A stretch of DNA of 64,000 nt, from positions 310,001 to 374,000 of the forward strand of contig JAHDCU010000005.1 in NCBI GenBank assembly GCA_020629715.1, read 5' to 3'. Each line of letters opens with the position of its first letter. Position 1 is the stretch's first letter. The notes beneath the pieces are model-generated. The model was not told the DNA's origin. It worked only from the letters and a program-made list of their open reading frames with translations, and did not search any database. This DNA is from Saprospiraceae bacterium (GTDB taxonomy: Bacteria > Bacteroidota > Bacteroidia > Chitinophagales > Saprospiraceae). This document shows, one piece after another, positions 29,606-38,100 of the stretch. Both the position numbers and the translations under genes were made by a program.

Positions 29606-31270
29606 TTACTCGATGACAAGTTGTTTTGTTGCAATACCTTCGTCAAAGTATACTTTCATAATGTATACGCCAGAAGGCATAGATGATACGTCTATTTTTG
29701 TAGACAATCTATTAGATCCTTGATCTATGATCATCATTTTACCAGCTACATTGAAAATTTCAACATTAGTAAACTCCTGATTTCTAACAGATACATTGAC
29801 AATATCTGATGTAGGGTTAGGAGATATCGTCAAGTTAACATCGACTAAGATGTCTTCAGTCGATGTGGTTAAATAAGCTGACTTACAAGGAAGGTCTAAA
29901 GCGACGCAAGCTCTTGGAGCGAAGTAGTTGATGATAGAATCTTGGTAAGCAGAAGCTTTTTCAAATGACATATCAGGGTTACTTCCTGAAGATATTAAAT
30001 GCCAGTTACAAAATTCCATTGGTATACCTTCACAAGGACCACCAGCTCCATCAAGTGTTGCTTGGCCTAGAGGAGCTGTAGACCATTGGGTAACGTCCCA
30101 ATATTCCCATGGAGATGCCTCTACAGGAACAGGATTGTCCATACCGTCATCCGTAAGATCCCAGTTTGGTCTTACCATAGGATATAGACCTTCATTACCG
30201 CCGTTATTAGCATTTGCAGAAGCAGTAACATCATCGTCAAAGTTGGTATCATTAATGAATACATCATTGTTACCTAATGAAACTGCCTTTGGTATGAATA
30301 AATTAGCTCCCTGTACTTCAACGATTAGGTCACCTGTCGTTGGTACGATTAGGATATCCTCGTTATATGGTGCAAAAGGGTCTGTAGGTACCTGATATGC
30401 AATCATTGGTGGATCAGACTCATCTACCCAAGATGTATCACCTAGTGCTCCTCCCATATTTACAGCTAGTTGGAACTCAGAAGAATATACTGGCGCCATA
30501 TTGGCATCTAGCTCAGCATGATTAGGGAAACATAGTGTATCACCTGTAAGAGGATTTACACCTACAGTCAAACCTTTAGGGTCACCATTGATGAAAGGAA
30601 TAACCATAGGATCAGGAATACCATCACCATTAATATCAGAACCGATGAACTTTGGTATTACAACATCTAAATAATCATCAACTGTAACTGCACCAAGAGA
30701 TACATATGCCCCAGTTCCGATTCCCCATATCGTAATTTTATCAGGGTCTATTCCGTGTGGGTTTCCGAGTAAATCAACAGATTTACGGAAGTATCTTGCG
30801 CAAGAAGAAGCATCTTGAATTCCTCTATAAGATGCGTTGATCAGCGTATTGATTTTTTCTTCCTGTGTAGCTGTTGGACTTGGATTCCAACCCTTACGAT
30901 AATCAGCAAGAGCTACTGCGTATCCACGTCTAGCAAGACTTTCTGCAAGATTTACTACATAAGGGTCAGTATTAGTTCCTATTATACTTCCATTCAAAAA
31001 TTGGGGAAGAAAGTTTCCTGAGTGTAACATAACGATTAGAGGTCTCTCTGTTTCGGTATCACCTGCGGGAGTATAAAGGTCTAAGTTAAGAGGTCTAATC
31101 GATGGTGCAGCACCTAGTAATACTGGAAGTACAGTCGTGTTAGCTCCGTAGATGATATCTGTTTCAACAGCAACATCAGTAAACTCTTCAGTTACATACC
31201 TTTGAGCGTTTAACATAAGAGTACCACTCAGACAAAGTGTTGTCAAGAGTAGAGTGTAAAATCTTTTCAT
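29606..31270 (-). CDS. T9SS-exported alpha/beta-hydrolase-like protein without nucleophile Ser
   Basis: A 554-residue exported protein. The signal peptide is MKRFYTLLLTTLCLSGTLML (to about residue 22). The alpha/beta-hydrolase core follows: LNLDLYTPAG, PLIVMLHSG (oxyanion region, 79-85), and ITIWGIGTGAYVSLGA (179-194). At the nucleophile elbow the usual GxSxG reads G-I-G-T-G (183-187), so the Ser position is Gly and hydrolysis by the standard mechanism is unlikely. The C-terminal 75 residues, with TISPNPTSDIVNVSV and SGVYIMKVYFDEG, are a T9SS type A sorting domain. It lies 32 bp downstream of a TonB-dependent receptor gene on the same strand. Probably a surface binding protein, or an enzyme with altered chemistry. 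Confidence 0.8.
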   Translation of the reverse strand: MKRFYTLLLTTLCLSGTLMLNAQRYVTEEFTDVAVETDIIYGANTTVLPVLLGAAPSIRPLNLDLYTPAGDTETERPLIVMLHSGNFLPQFLNGSIIGTNTDPYVVNLAESLARRGYAVALADYRKGWNPSPTATQEEKINTLINASYRGIQDASSCARYFRKSVDLLGNPHGIDPDKITIWGIGTGAYVSLGAVTVDDYLDVVIPKFIGSDINGDGIPDPMVIPFINGDPKGLTVGVNPLTGDTLCFPNHAELDANMAPVYSSEFQLAVNMGGALGDTSWVDESDPPMIAYQVPTDPFAPYNEDILIVPTTGDLIVEVQGANLFIPKAVSLGNNDVFINDTNFDDDVTASANANNGGNEGLYPMVRPNWDLTDDGMDNPVPVEASPWEYWDVTQWSTAPLGQATLDGAGGPCEGIPMEFCNWHLISSGSNPDMSFEKASAYQDSIINYFAPRACVALDLPCKSAYLTTSTEDILVDVNLTISPNPTSDIVNVSVRNQEFTNVEIFNVAGKMMIIDQGSNRLSTKIDVSSMPSGVYIMKVYFDEGIATKQLVIE

Positions 31271-31302
31271 ATAAGTGTTGTTTTAATATTTAATTTAAAT
31301 TT

Positions 31303-34128
31303 TTATTTCTTTTCAAAATCGTAAAGCATGCTGACATAGGCCATTCTACCTACGAGAGGTCCTCCATAGGTTTGATATACTTGATTGTTTAATGCATTAC
31401 TTGCACCCAACTTAATGGTTGTATTTAGTGATTTCAAATGATAATTAATTTGAGCATCTAATAATGCATAGTCATCAATAGCCCCAGTAAACTGTGGGGA
31501 ACCCTCGAATATAAATCCTTGAATCCATTTATAGTTTACATTAAAACCAAACACATTATTAGAATTACCGGATAAGAATTTCAGGTTTCTTCCTGAGAAT
31601 CCAATATTATATTTGTGTTCAGGTGTATTAAATGCCGGAATAATAGGGTCATCTACATCCGTATTTAATCTATTCCAGGAGTAGTTACCATTGATTTTAT
31701 AATTTTCACCTAAAAAGTAATTCAGACCAGCACTAAATCCTTGAGTGGTTACTTGATTTCTAGAGTTTGCACTATATCTAAATGCTTTTACACCAGTTGG
31801 GAATCCGTCAGTAAGTGTTAATGATAATCCGATATTATATCCTATAAAGTCGTCATAAATACTATAATAATATCCCATATCAACGTATAACCTGTCAAAT
31901 AAAGTAGATCGATATCCGAGCTCTAACGTTTTTACTTTCTCAGGTCTAATAGCATCTATCGAAAAGTATTCTAGATCTGGTCTATCTGGTGCAAATAGGA
32001 ATTTGGTATAATCAATAAATGATTCTACAGTCACTAGGCTATCTACACCATTTAGATTTCCTCTGAGCGTAGCCGGACCAACATTGAAGTCTAGGTATTG
32101 ATCACTAAGCGTGGGATTTCTGATCGCAGATGAAAATGAAACTCTAAAAAAGTTAGTTTCTCCTGGTGTATATACAAGAGAGGCAGCAGGGCTAGTCAAC
32201 CAATCGAAGTTTTCATTCTTATCGACTCTCATAGTTGCACTTAAGGTAAGATCTTGTGCAATTTCTTTTTCAAATCCTCCATACATACCAAACTCTAAGT
32301 TGGATATAGATATATCTGCAGAATCGATAAAGATCGTACCATCACTTTCTGGTCGGTACAGCCTTACATTAGAGCCCACTTTGATATAATTGAACCATTC
32401 TGGTTCAAATTTATATTCTCCATGTACGTGATATAAAGCACTTCTGTCCACAATACGTGTACCACCTAACGGGTCACCTGATGGCCTAGATGTGATGGCA
32501 TCGAATTCATCTTGAAACTCTTGGGTACCTGGTTCTAGAAAATTACGGGTAAAATTTTCAGTAGCTGGATTAGCAATATTGGCAAAATCTTCCGCTAAAG
32601 AATGCCAATAGCTTAATGAATCTTGGAAGTCATTCGTCCAGGTTTCTTGCGCATCTCGATCGAAGCTAATAATTGGAACGCCATCATCACCAATCTCAAT
32701 TTCTAATTGGGGATATCCATTGGCATCCATTCGGTCTATAATATTATCTTTCCAAAAGTTGGCATATGCAGAATTCCAATCATTGTCAGACTTAGAGGCT
32801 TGCTGTAAGAGTAGCGCAGTAAAATAAGGGTCATATGTATCACCTGCATTATCTACTGTCATATATGCTCTTAAGAAGTATTTATCCTGTTTTCTGAATT
32901 CTATTCTATTTTGAAAAAACTGTATGTTCTTTAGTGCAAATCTGTTTTCACCTTGGTAGATGGTAGTACCATTACTATAGCTTGATGCAAATATTAGTTC
33001 TGGTGATTCGTATTCAGCACTAGGATTTGTTCTTAAATGCAAAGAGACGTTTGACTTTAGATTTCGAGTATCATAGTTAAGTAAATCCTCTTCTCTATAT
33101 CCAGTTCTATGGTATGCACCTAATCCTTTGGTCGAAGACCATGGACTTGCAGTAGACTGATCAAAACTACTTCGATATTCATCACCGTAAATGTTTACCG
33201 CATCAAATCTTCCAGGATTATTTGCTCCTGATTCAGAATCAAAAACTGGTGAATAGTTAGTTGCTTCCCAGTCATCTGCAGTGAGGTATGATAGATTTAA
33301 TTTAAAGGCTAAGAAATCATCTCCATTCTTGTTTTTAAAGGCGTCTGCATATCTAACAGCTGTTTCTTTAAGATTTCGTTCACCTGCTTTTAGCATGGCG
33401 CTTAGACCTTTTTTATAGAATGGATTTTTAGTCTCCATACTAATTACACCATTAAAGGCATTAGGACCATAAAATGCACTACTTGCTCCTACAATGATGT
33501 CAACCTTCAGAACGTCAAGCTCTGAAGTTCCAAGGAAGTTACCTAATGAAAAGTTAAGACCTGGTGCTTGGTTATCAACTCCATCTATAATCTGTAGAGA
33601 TCTTACAGGACTAGTACTATTGAAACCTCTTGTGTTTATCACCTGAAATCCTAGACTAGCGGTTGTCATATCTACTCCTTTCAGTGCTCCAAGTCCTTCA
33701 TAAAAACTGCTTGCTGGTGTTTCTTTGACTGCAAGTACGTCTAATGATTCTACGGTCAATGGAGATTTCTTAGTTTCTTCAGCAATGCGACTTCCTTTTA
33801 CAACTACTTCTCCTAATACTTCTGTTGCTTCTTCCAGTCCGATTTTGACCTTTTTATTATCATTGATAGCAATTGTTTTTTCACCAAAACCTAGATAACT
33901 AATTGTGATGGTTACTGGATAGGGCAGTGCAGTATCAAAATCAAAACTTCCATCCCAATCAGTAATGGTTCCTTCGGTAGTACCATCAATGGTGATATTT
34001 GCTCCGATTACTGGTTCAGCAGTTGCCGCTTCGGTAACTACACCCTTGATTGTATTCTGTGACGATAACGTCGAAAGTGAAACCAGTGCAAATAACAAAA
34101 CAAAATAAACTCTACATTTTAGCATCAT
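31303..34128 (-). CDS. TonB-dependent receptor with carboxypeptidase-regulatory N-terminus
   Basis: A 941-residue outer-membrane receptor for TonB-driven uptake. Taken from ATG 34128, the signal peptide is MMLKCRVYFVLLFALVSLST; the frame is open to 34191, but that would bury the signal peptide. A CarboxypepD_reg domain follows (IKGVVTEAATAEPVIGANIT, about 25-100). Next is a plug domain with SLQIIDGVDNQAPG and VGASSAFYGPNAFNGVISME. The 22-stranded barrel ends in VYQTYGGPLVGRMAYVSMLY. The substrate is unknown. It is co-oriented with the T9SS hydrolase-like gene (32-bp gap), so the two probably act on the same extracellular ligand. Confidence 0.9.
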   Translation of the reverse strand: MMLKCRVYFVLLFALVSLSTLSSQNTIKGVVTEAATAEPVIGANITIDGTTEGTITDWDGSFDFDTALPYPVTITISYLGFGEKTIAINDNKKVKIGLEEATEVLGEVVVKGSRIAEETKKSPLTVESLDVLAVKETPASSFYEGLGALKGVDMTTASLGFQVINTRGFNSTSPVRSLQIIDGVDNQAPGLNFSLGNFLGTSELDVLKVDIIVGASSAFYGPNAFNGVISMETKNPFYKKGLSAMLKAGERNLKETAVRYADAFKNKNGDDFLAFKLNLSYLTADDWEATNYSPVFDSESGANNPGRFDAVNIYGDEYRSSFDQSTASPWSSTKGLGAYHRTGYREEDLLNYDTRNLKSNVSLHLRTNPSAEYESPELIFASSYSNGTTIYQGENRFALKNIQFFQNRIEFRKQDKYFLRAYMTVDNAGDTYDPYFTALLLQQASKSDNDWNSAYANFWKDNIIDRMDANGYPQLEIEIGDDGVPIISFDRDAQETWTNDFQDSLSYWHSLAEDFANIANPATENFTRNFLEPGTQEFQDEFDAITSRPSGDPLGGTRIVDRSALYHVHGEYKFEPEWFNYIKVGSNVRLYRPESDGTIFIDSADISISNLEFGMYGGFEKEIAQDLTLSATMRVDKNENFDWLTSPAASLVYTPGETNFFRVSFSSAIRNPTLSDQYLDFNVGPATLRGNLNGVDSLVTVESFIDYTKFLFAPDRPDLEYFSIDAIRPEKVKTLELGYRSTLFDRLYVDMGYYYSIYDDFIGYNIGLSLTLTDGFPTGVKAFRYSANSRNQVTTQGFSAGLNYFLGENYKINGNYSWNRLNTDVDDPIIPAFNTPEHKYNIGFSGRNLKFLSGNSNNVFGFNVNYKWIQGFIFEGSPQFTGAIDDYALLDAQINYHLKSLNTTIKLGASNALNNQVYQTYGGPLVGRMAYVSMLYDFEKK

Positions 34129-34210
34129 CTCAAGCAAATATTTGATCTTCAAAAAGGCTTCTAGCCACATAAAATTATTAAAATAATCCAAACGTGATCC
34201 TTATTTTTTG

Positions 34211-35131
34211 TTATTTGTTTATATCAGACGTTTTTTCTGCTTTCTTTAACTTTCCCAATACAATCGCTAATTTATACCATTGAAGGTATTTTATATTCGG
34301 TTGATCGGATAATAAATTTTTGATTATTGATTTTTGTAGTAAGTGTTTATCCATCTTAAGTACTAGATTACTTATTCTCCAGTGCTGAATTTTATCTGCA
34401 TATACTAATAATGGTATTTCTATAATTTTATCTTGCTTTTTGAATTTTATAAGGTTATCTAAGGATTCATCAATCTTCTTCAAAAAGGACTTATTTTTCA
34501 CGAGTTCCAGATGTCGTGTATTATTATCAATATGAACGATGTGTTTTCCAGCTCGATATAATTGAGTGGCTAGCACCAAATCTTCATAGCCATAGCCATC
34601 CAGTGTTTCATCAAAGGGATAGTCAAGCATAGTGTCTCGGGTTATTACAAAATTGTTACTATGAAAATACCTAATCGGATGCTGTTGCCTAATGACAGCT
34701 TCTTTGGATTCGTAGGTAATGCCATATTTCCAATGCAATATTTTTGAACTTGTCTTAGGAGCTGATGGAGCATAATTGCGTCCGCCATTGATGATGGCAT
34801 CAGGATAATCAGTCAGTCCTTTGATGTAGGTTTTGATAAAGTCGCGTTTTAAGATGCCACTATCACAATCGAGAAATAATAAATGATCGTACCTAGATAC
34901 TCGAGCGAGCGTATTTCTAATTTTAGCACGACCCATATTTTCTTTAAACTCTACATAATTCACTCTAAACTTGGCATCTAGTGCTCTATTGCGTTCTATA
35001 ATTTTCGGTCGAGAGCAATCATCAAAGCAAAGTATTTCATACTCTATACCAAGGGTATCACATTGCTTTTTAAGTCTTGCGACTAGGTCAGTAATATCTC
35101 GATTATATATAGGTATCAGAATAGAGAGCAT
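34211..35131 (-). CDS. Family 2 glycosyltransferase
   Basis: A 306-residue cytosolic GT-A glycosyltransferase. From ATG 35131 the protein opens MLSILIPIYNRDITDLVARL, the canonical GT2 start; the frame is open to 35158. Further motifs are YEILCFDDCSRPK, FLDCDSGIL (DxD-like, metal and sugar-nucleotide binding) and GYGYEDLVLATQLYRAGKHI (acceptor-side catalytic acidic region). The C-terminal 80 residues are helical and basic. It is preceded by no operon partner and lies 82 bp from the TonB receptor start. Sugar specificity cannot be told. Confidence 0.85.
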   Translation of the reverse strand: MLSILIPIYNRDITDLVARLKKQCDTLGIEYEILCFDDCSRPKIIERNRALDAKFRVNYVEFKENMGRAKIRNTLARVSRYDHLLFLDCDSGILKRDFIKTYIKGLTDYPDAIINGGRNYAPSAPKTSSKILHWKYGITYESKEAVIRQQHPIRYFHSNNFVITRDTMLDYPFDETLDGYGYEDLVLATQLYRAGKHIVHIDNNTRHLELVKNKSFLKKIDESLDNLIKFKKQDKIIEIPLLVYADKIQHWRISNLVLKMDKHLLQKSIIKNLLSDQPNIKYLQWYKLAIVLGKLKKAEKTSDINK

Positions 35132-35212
35132 AAGTACGAAAGTACAAACTATCGGCATTACTGCACTTGAGTAAAGATTAAGCTTTCTATTTTTATTTGG
35201 GGCAACCCTTTT

Positions 35213-35220
35213 TACCTTTG
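35213..35220 (+). promoter_or_regulatory. Candidate -7 box for the DUF547/barrel gene
   Basis: TACCTTTG fits TAnnTTTG and ends 15 bases before ATG 35236. A TTTG at 35196-35199 is too close (13 bp) to be a standard -33 box. Confidence 0.4.
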
Positions 35221-35235
35221 AGTCTTATAGGAAAT

Positions 35236-36714
35236 ATGAATAAAATAAAATGCTGCTTCTCGATACTCTTAGCTTTATCTTTTGGTTTGATATCTCCATT
35301 CCACTTAGCATCTCAGGACTTTAATCAAGATTTTCAAAAAATATTAGATACTTATGTAGTTGATGGACTAGTCAATTATGCTAATCCTCAATTAGAAGAA
35401 GATTTAGATTTGTTATTTGAAAACAATATTGAAGAGATATTTTTACCAGAATCGAAGAATAGGACTAAAGCGCTTTTGATTAATGTTTATAATGCAGCAG
35501 TAATAAGACAAGTGGTTAAAAATTATCCAATCACTAGTCCTCAAGAAGTCAATGATTTTTTTACTGAAGATGTAATTCCCTATATGGGTTTGAATTATAA
35601 CCTAAATCGATTTGAAAGGGAATTATTACTTGACCAATATCATGACCCAAGACTACATTTTGCTCTCGTATGCGCAGCCGTTTCTTGTCCTAAGCTATCA
35701 AGTCAAGCATATACAGAGGATCGGCTAGAGCAAGGATTAGATAGTATCACAAACGCAGCACTTAAGGATGGTAGAATAATTAAAATAGGTGAACGGTCTG
35801 TAGCGTTGAGCAACATTTTTCGTTGGTATAGTCAAGATTTTGGTGATGTAAGACAGTATCTTTCCCAATATGATATTCTTGTAGAGGATAAGCAAATCAA
35901 ATATTTGCCATATGATTGGTCATTAAACGATCAGACCAAAAAACAGGGAAATAATTCATTTCGCTACATAAGCTCATCAACGGTTAGAAATGGAGGTTTT
36001 GAATTAAAGATTTTTAATAATCTGTATAGTCAAATTGATCCTAATGAACGTTCAAACTTTTTTACGCAGACGACGAGTTTTGTATATGGGTTTAGACCCA
36101 ATTTCAATATTGGTTTTGATCTTAGGTATAGAAGGGTAAATTATTTAGCAACTGATTCGTCTCCTTTTGAAGTTCTTGGGGCATTAAGTACAGGTGGTCA
36201 TAGAGTATCTAATCTAGGTCCTAAAATAAGATGGGCACCAAACCCAAAGAGATTTCCAAATTTTTCGATACAATCCGCTTTTTGGTTTTCAACTTCATCA
36301 CAAAGTGAGGAACTTGCTAATGGTAGGTTTTTGGATTGGAGTCACGCTACTTGGATTACCCAATTTTTTAATGATTTTACTTTTGGTGATAAATATTCAC
36401 TATTTACGGAGCTAGATTTTATCTGGGAAGATATTGGTGGTGCTGATCAGTCCAATAGATTTAGCACTCCAACAACTTTAATTTTTAGCTATTTTCCGAT
36501 AAAAAATTGGACTATTTATGGTTTAGGTCAATATTCACCGTTTATTCAGAATCCTTACGACTATTTCTACCAGTATGGAATAGGTACTAAATATCAGTTT
36601 ACACCAGATCTAGAATTGGAGATATCATACACCAGCTTCTCTAACGAATACCTTAAATCGGTCGATGGTACTGCAGCAACTTACAATATAGGAATCAGAT
36701 ATAGCAAAAATTAA
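35236..36714 (+). CDS. Exported DUF547 domain fused to an outer-membrane barrel
   Basis: A 492-residue protein starting at ATG 35236 (MNKIKCCFSILLALSFGLIS), with a signal peptide to about residue 27. Residues 30-230 are a DUF547 domain: VDGLVNYANPQLEEDLDLLF, TKALLINVYNAAVIRQV, and HFALVCAAVSCPKLSSQAYT with a conserved Cys, then LSNIFRWYSQDFGD. The remaining 250 residues are beta-rich with alternating aromatics (FVYGFRPNFNIGFDLRYRRV, WFSTSS, YNIGIRYSKN) and should form a barrel. DUF547 is related to papain-like and transglutaminase-type folds but has no proven activity. The fusion would place it on an outer-membrane anchor. The frame is open upstream to 35197. Confidence 0.78.
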   Translation: MNKIKCCFSILLALSFGLISPFHLASQDFNQDFQKILDTYVVDGLVNYANPQLEEDLDLLFENNIEEIFLPESKNRTKALLINVYNAAVIRQVVKNYPITSPQEVNDFFTEDVIPYMGLNYNLNRFERELLLDQYHDPRLHFALVCAAVSCPKLSSQAYTEDRLEQGLDSITNAALKDGRIIKIGERSVALSNIFRWYSQDFGDVRQYLSQYDILVEDKQIKYLPYDWSLNDQTKKQGNNSFRYISSSTVRNGGFELKIFNNLYSQIDPNERSNFFTQTTSFVYGFRPNFNIGFDLRYRRVNYLATDSSPFEVLGALSTGGHRVSNLGPKIRWAPNPKRFPNFSIQSAFWFSTSSQSEELANGRFLDWSHATWITQFFNDFTFGDKYSLFTELDFIWEDIGGADQSNRFSTPTTLIFSYFPIKNWTIYGLGQYSPFIQNPYDYFYQYGIGTKYQFTPDLELEISYTSFSNEYLKSVDGTAATYNIGIRYSKN

Positions 36715-36751
36715 AGCTCAATTCTAGTAAAATCACTCAACTTAGCTTCAT

Positions 36752-36759
36752 TACCTTTG
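36752..36759 (+). promoter_or_regulatory. Candidate -7 box for mqnE
   Basis: TACCTTTG matches TAnnTTTG and ends 24 bases before ATG 36784. No -33 element at standard spacing was seen. Confidence 0.4.
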
Positions 36760-36783
36760 TTATTCTTAATACAAAGTATACAT

Positions 36784-37977
36784 ATGTCTAAGTCACGTTT
36801 GCAACTCTTATTGCAGGATCAAAATTTAGATCCGACATTAAAGTCTATAGCACAACGGGTGTACGAAGGTGATCGTATTTCCGATGAGCAGTGCCAACAT
36901 TTGTTTGATCATGCTTCTCTTTCATATGTCGGTGTTTTAGCTAATTTTATAAGAGAAGAGCGCCACGGTGATAAGACTTATTTCAATCGGAATTTCCATG
37001 TGGAGCCAACTAATGTCTGTCTGTATACATGCACATTTTGTAGTTATTCTAGATTGATTAAGAAAAGAGATGAAGGTTGGGAATATTCCTTAGATGATAT
37101 CATGGATATCGTCAGAAAGTATGACGATGAGCCAGTGACAGAGGTACATATTGTTGGCGGAGTATTACCGCAGTATGATGTACCTTTTTATGAGTCATTA
37201 TTTTCAGGAATCAAGAAGCATAGACCTGATCTGCATGTTAAAGCATTGACACCTGTAGAGTATCACTATATTTTCAAAAAGGCCAAAATTTCATACCAAG
37301 AAGGTATGGAGCGGATGCTGGCTTCAGGATTAGATAGTATGCCCGGTGGGGGCGCTGAGATTTTTCATCCTGAGATAAGAGATCAGATTGCTGGTGGTAA
37401 ATGCAGTGGAGAACAATGGTTAGACATTCATCGTATATGGCACAAGCTTGGAAAACGAAGTAATGCCACCATGCTCTACGGACATATAGAGGAGTATCGC
37501 CATAGAGTAGATCATCTTTCTAAACTAAGATCTCTACAAGATGAAACTGGTGGTTTTCAGACATTCATCCCTTTGAAGTTCAGAAATAAAGGAAATCAAA
37601 TGTCACATGTAGAAGAGTCTACGGTAGTAGAAGACTTACGCAACTATGCTATATCCAGAATTTACCTCGATAATTTCGATCATATCAAAGCTTATTGGCC
37701 CATGATAGGCAGAGATACAGCGCAGCTTTCATTAGCATTTGGTGTTGATGATCTGGATGGGACCATCGACGATACTACCAAGATATATAGTATGGCTGGA
37801 GCAGAGGAGCAAAACCCTGCGCTATCTACAGAGCAATTAGTCAAAACTATACGTGCAGTGGGTAGACATGCTATCGAGCGAGATACTTTGTATGGTATTG
37901 TTCAAGATTACAAAGATCACGTATTTGCTGATGATAAGCAGTTTAGGGGTTACCTTTCTTTACCTGTAAGCAACTAA
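36784..37977 (+). CDS. mqnE: Aminofutalosine synthase (radical SAM)
   Basis: A 397-residue radical SAM enzyme of the futalosine menaquinone pathway, joining chorismate-derived 3-enolpyruvylbenzoate to adenosine to give aminofutalosine. The [4Fe-4S] ligands are in CLYTCTFC (Cys79, 83, 86). Diagnostic MqnE stretches are VTEVHIVGGVLP, HVKALTPVEYHYIFKKA, GLDSMPGGGAEIFHPEIRDQ, SNATMLYGHIEEYRHRVDHL and QDETGGFQTFIPLKF. The GGGAEIF and ATMLYGHIE patterns favour MqnE over MqnC. Start 36784 is preferred to the upstream TTG. Other mqn genes are not in the window. Confidence 0.93.
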   Translation: MSKSRLQLLLQDQNLDPTLKSIAQRVYEGDRISDEQCQHLFDHASLSYVGVLANFIREERHGDKTYFNRNFHVEPTNVCLYTCTFCSYSRLIKKRDEGWEYSLDDIMDIVRKYDDEPVTEVHIVGGVLPQYDVPFYESLFSGIKKHRPDLHVKALTPVEYHYIFKKAKISYQEGMERMLASGLDSMPGGGAEIFHPEIRDQIAGGKCSGEQWLDIHRIWHKLGKRSNATMLYGHIEEYRHRVDHLSKLRSLQDETGGFQTFIPLKFRNKGNQMSHVEESTVVEDLRNYAISRIYLDNFDHIKAYWPMIGRDTAQLSLAFGVDDLDGTIDDTTKIYSMAGAEEQNPALSTEQLVKTIRAVGRHAIERDTLYGIVQDYKDHVFADDKQFRGYLSLPVSN

Positions 37978-38100
37978 CTGATTTTTTCTTTTCATTTTTT
38001 CCGATTGCTACGCAACGAATATTGGTAAGAGCATATATCTATTGTCGTACCAGCTGTACAACTCGTTCCTTAAATGAAAACGAAGCTAAATTTGAACACA

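Noticed and set aside
36784-37977. Call as MqnC or CofH instead of MqnE
   Set aside because: The stretches GGGAEIF, ATMLYGHIE and QDETGGFQTFIPL are those of aminofutalosine synthase.
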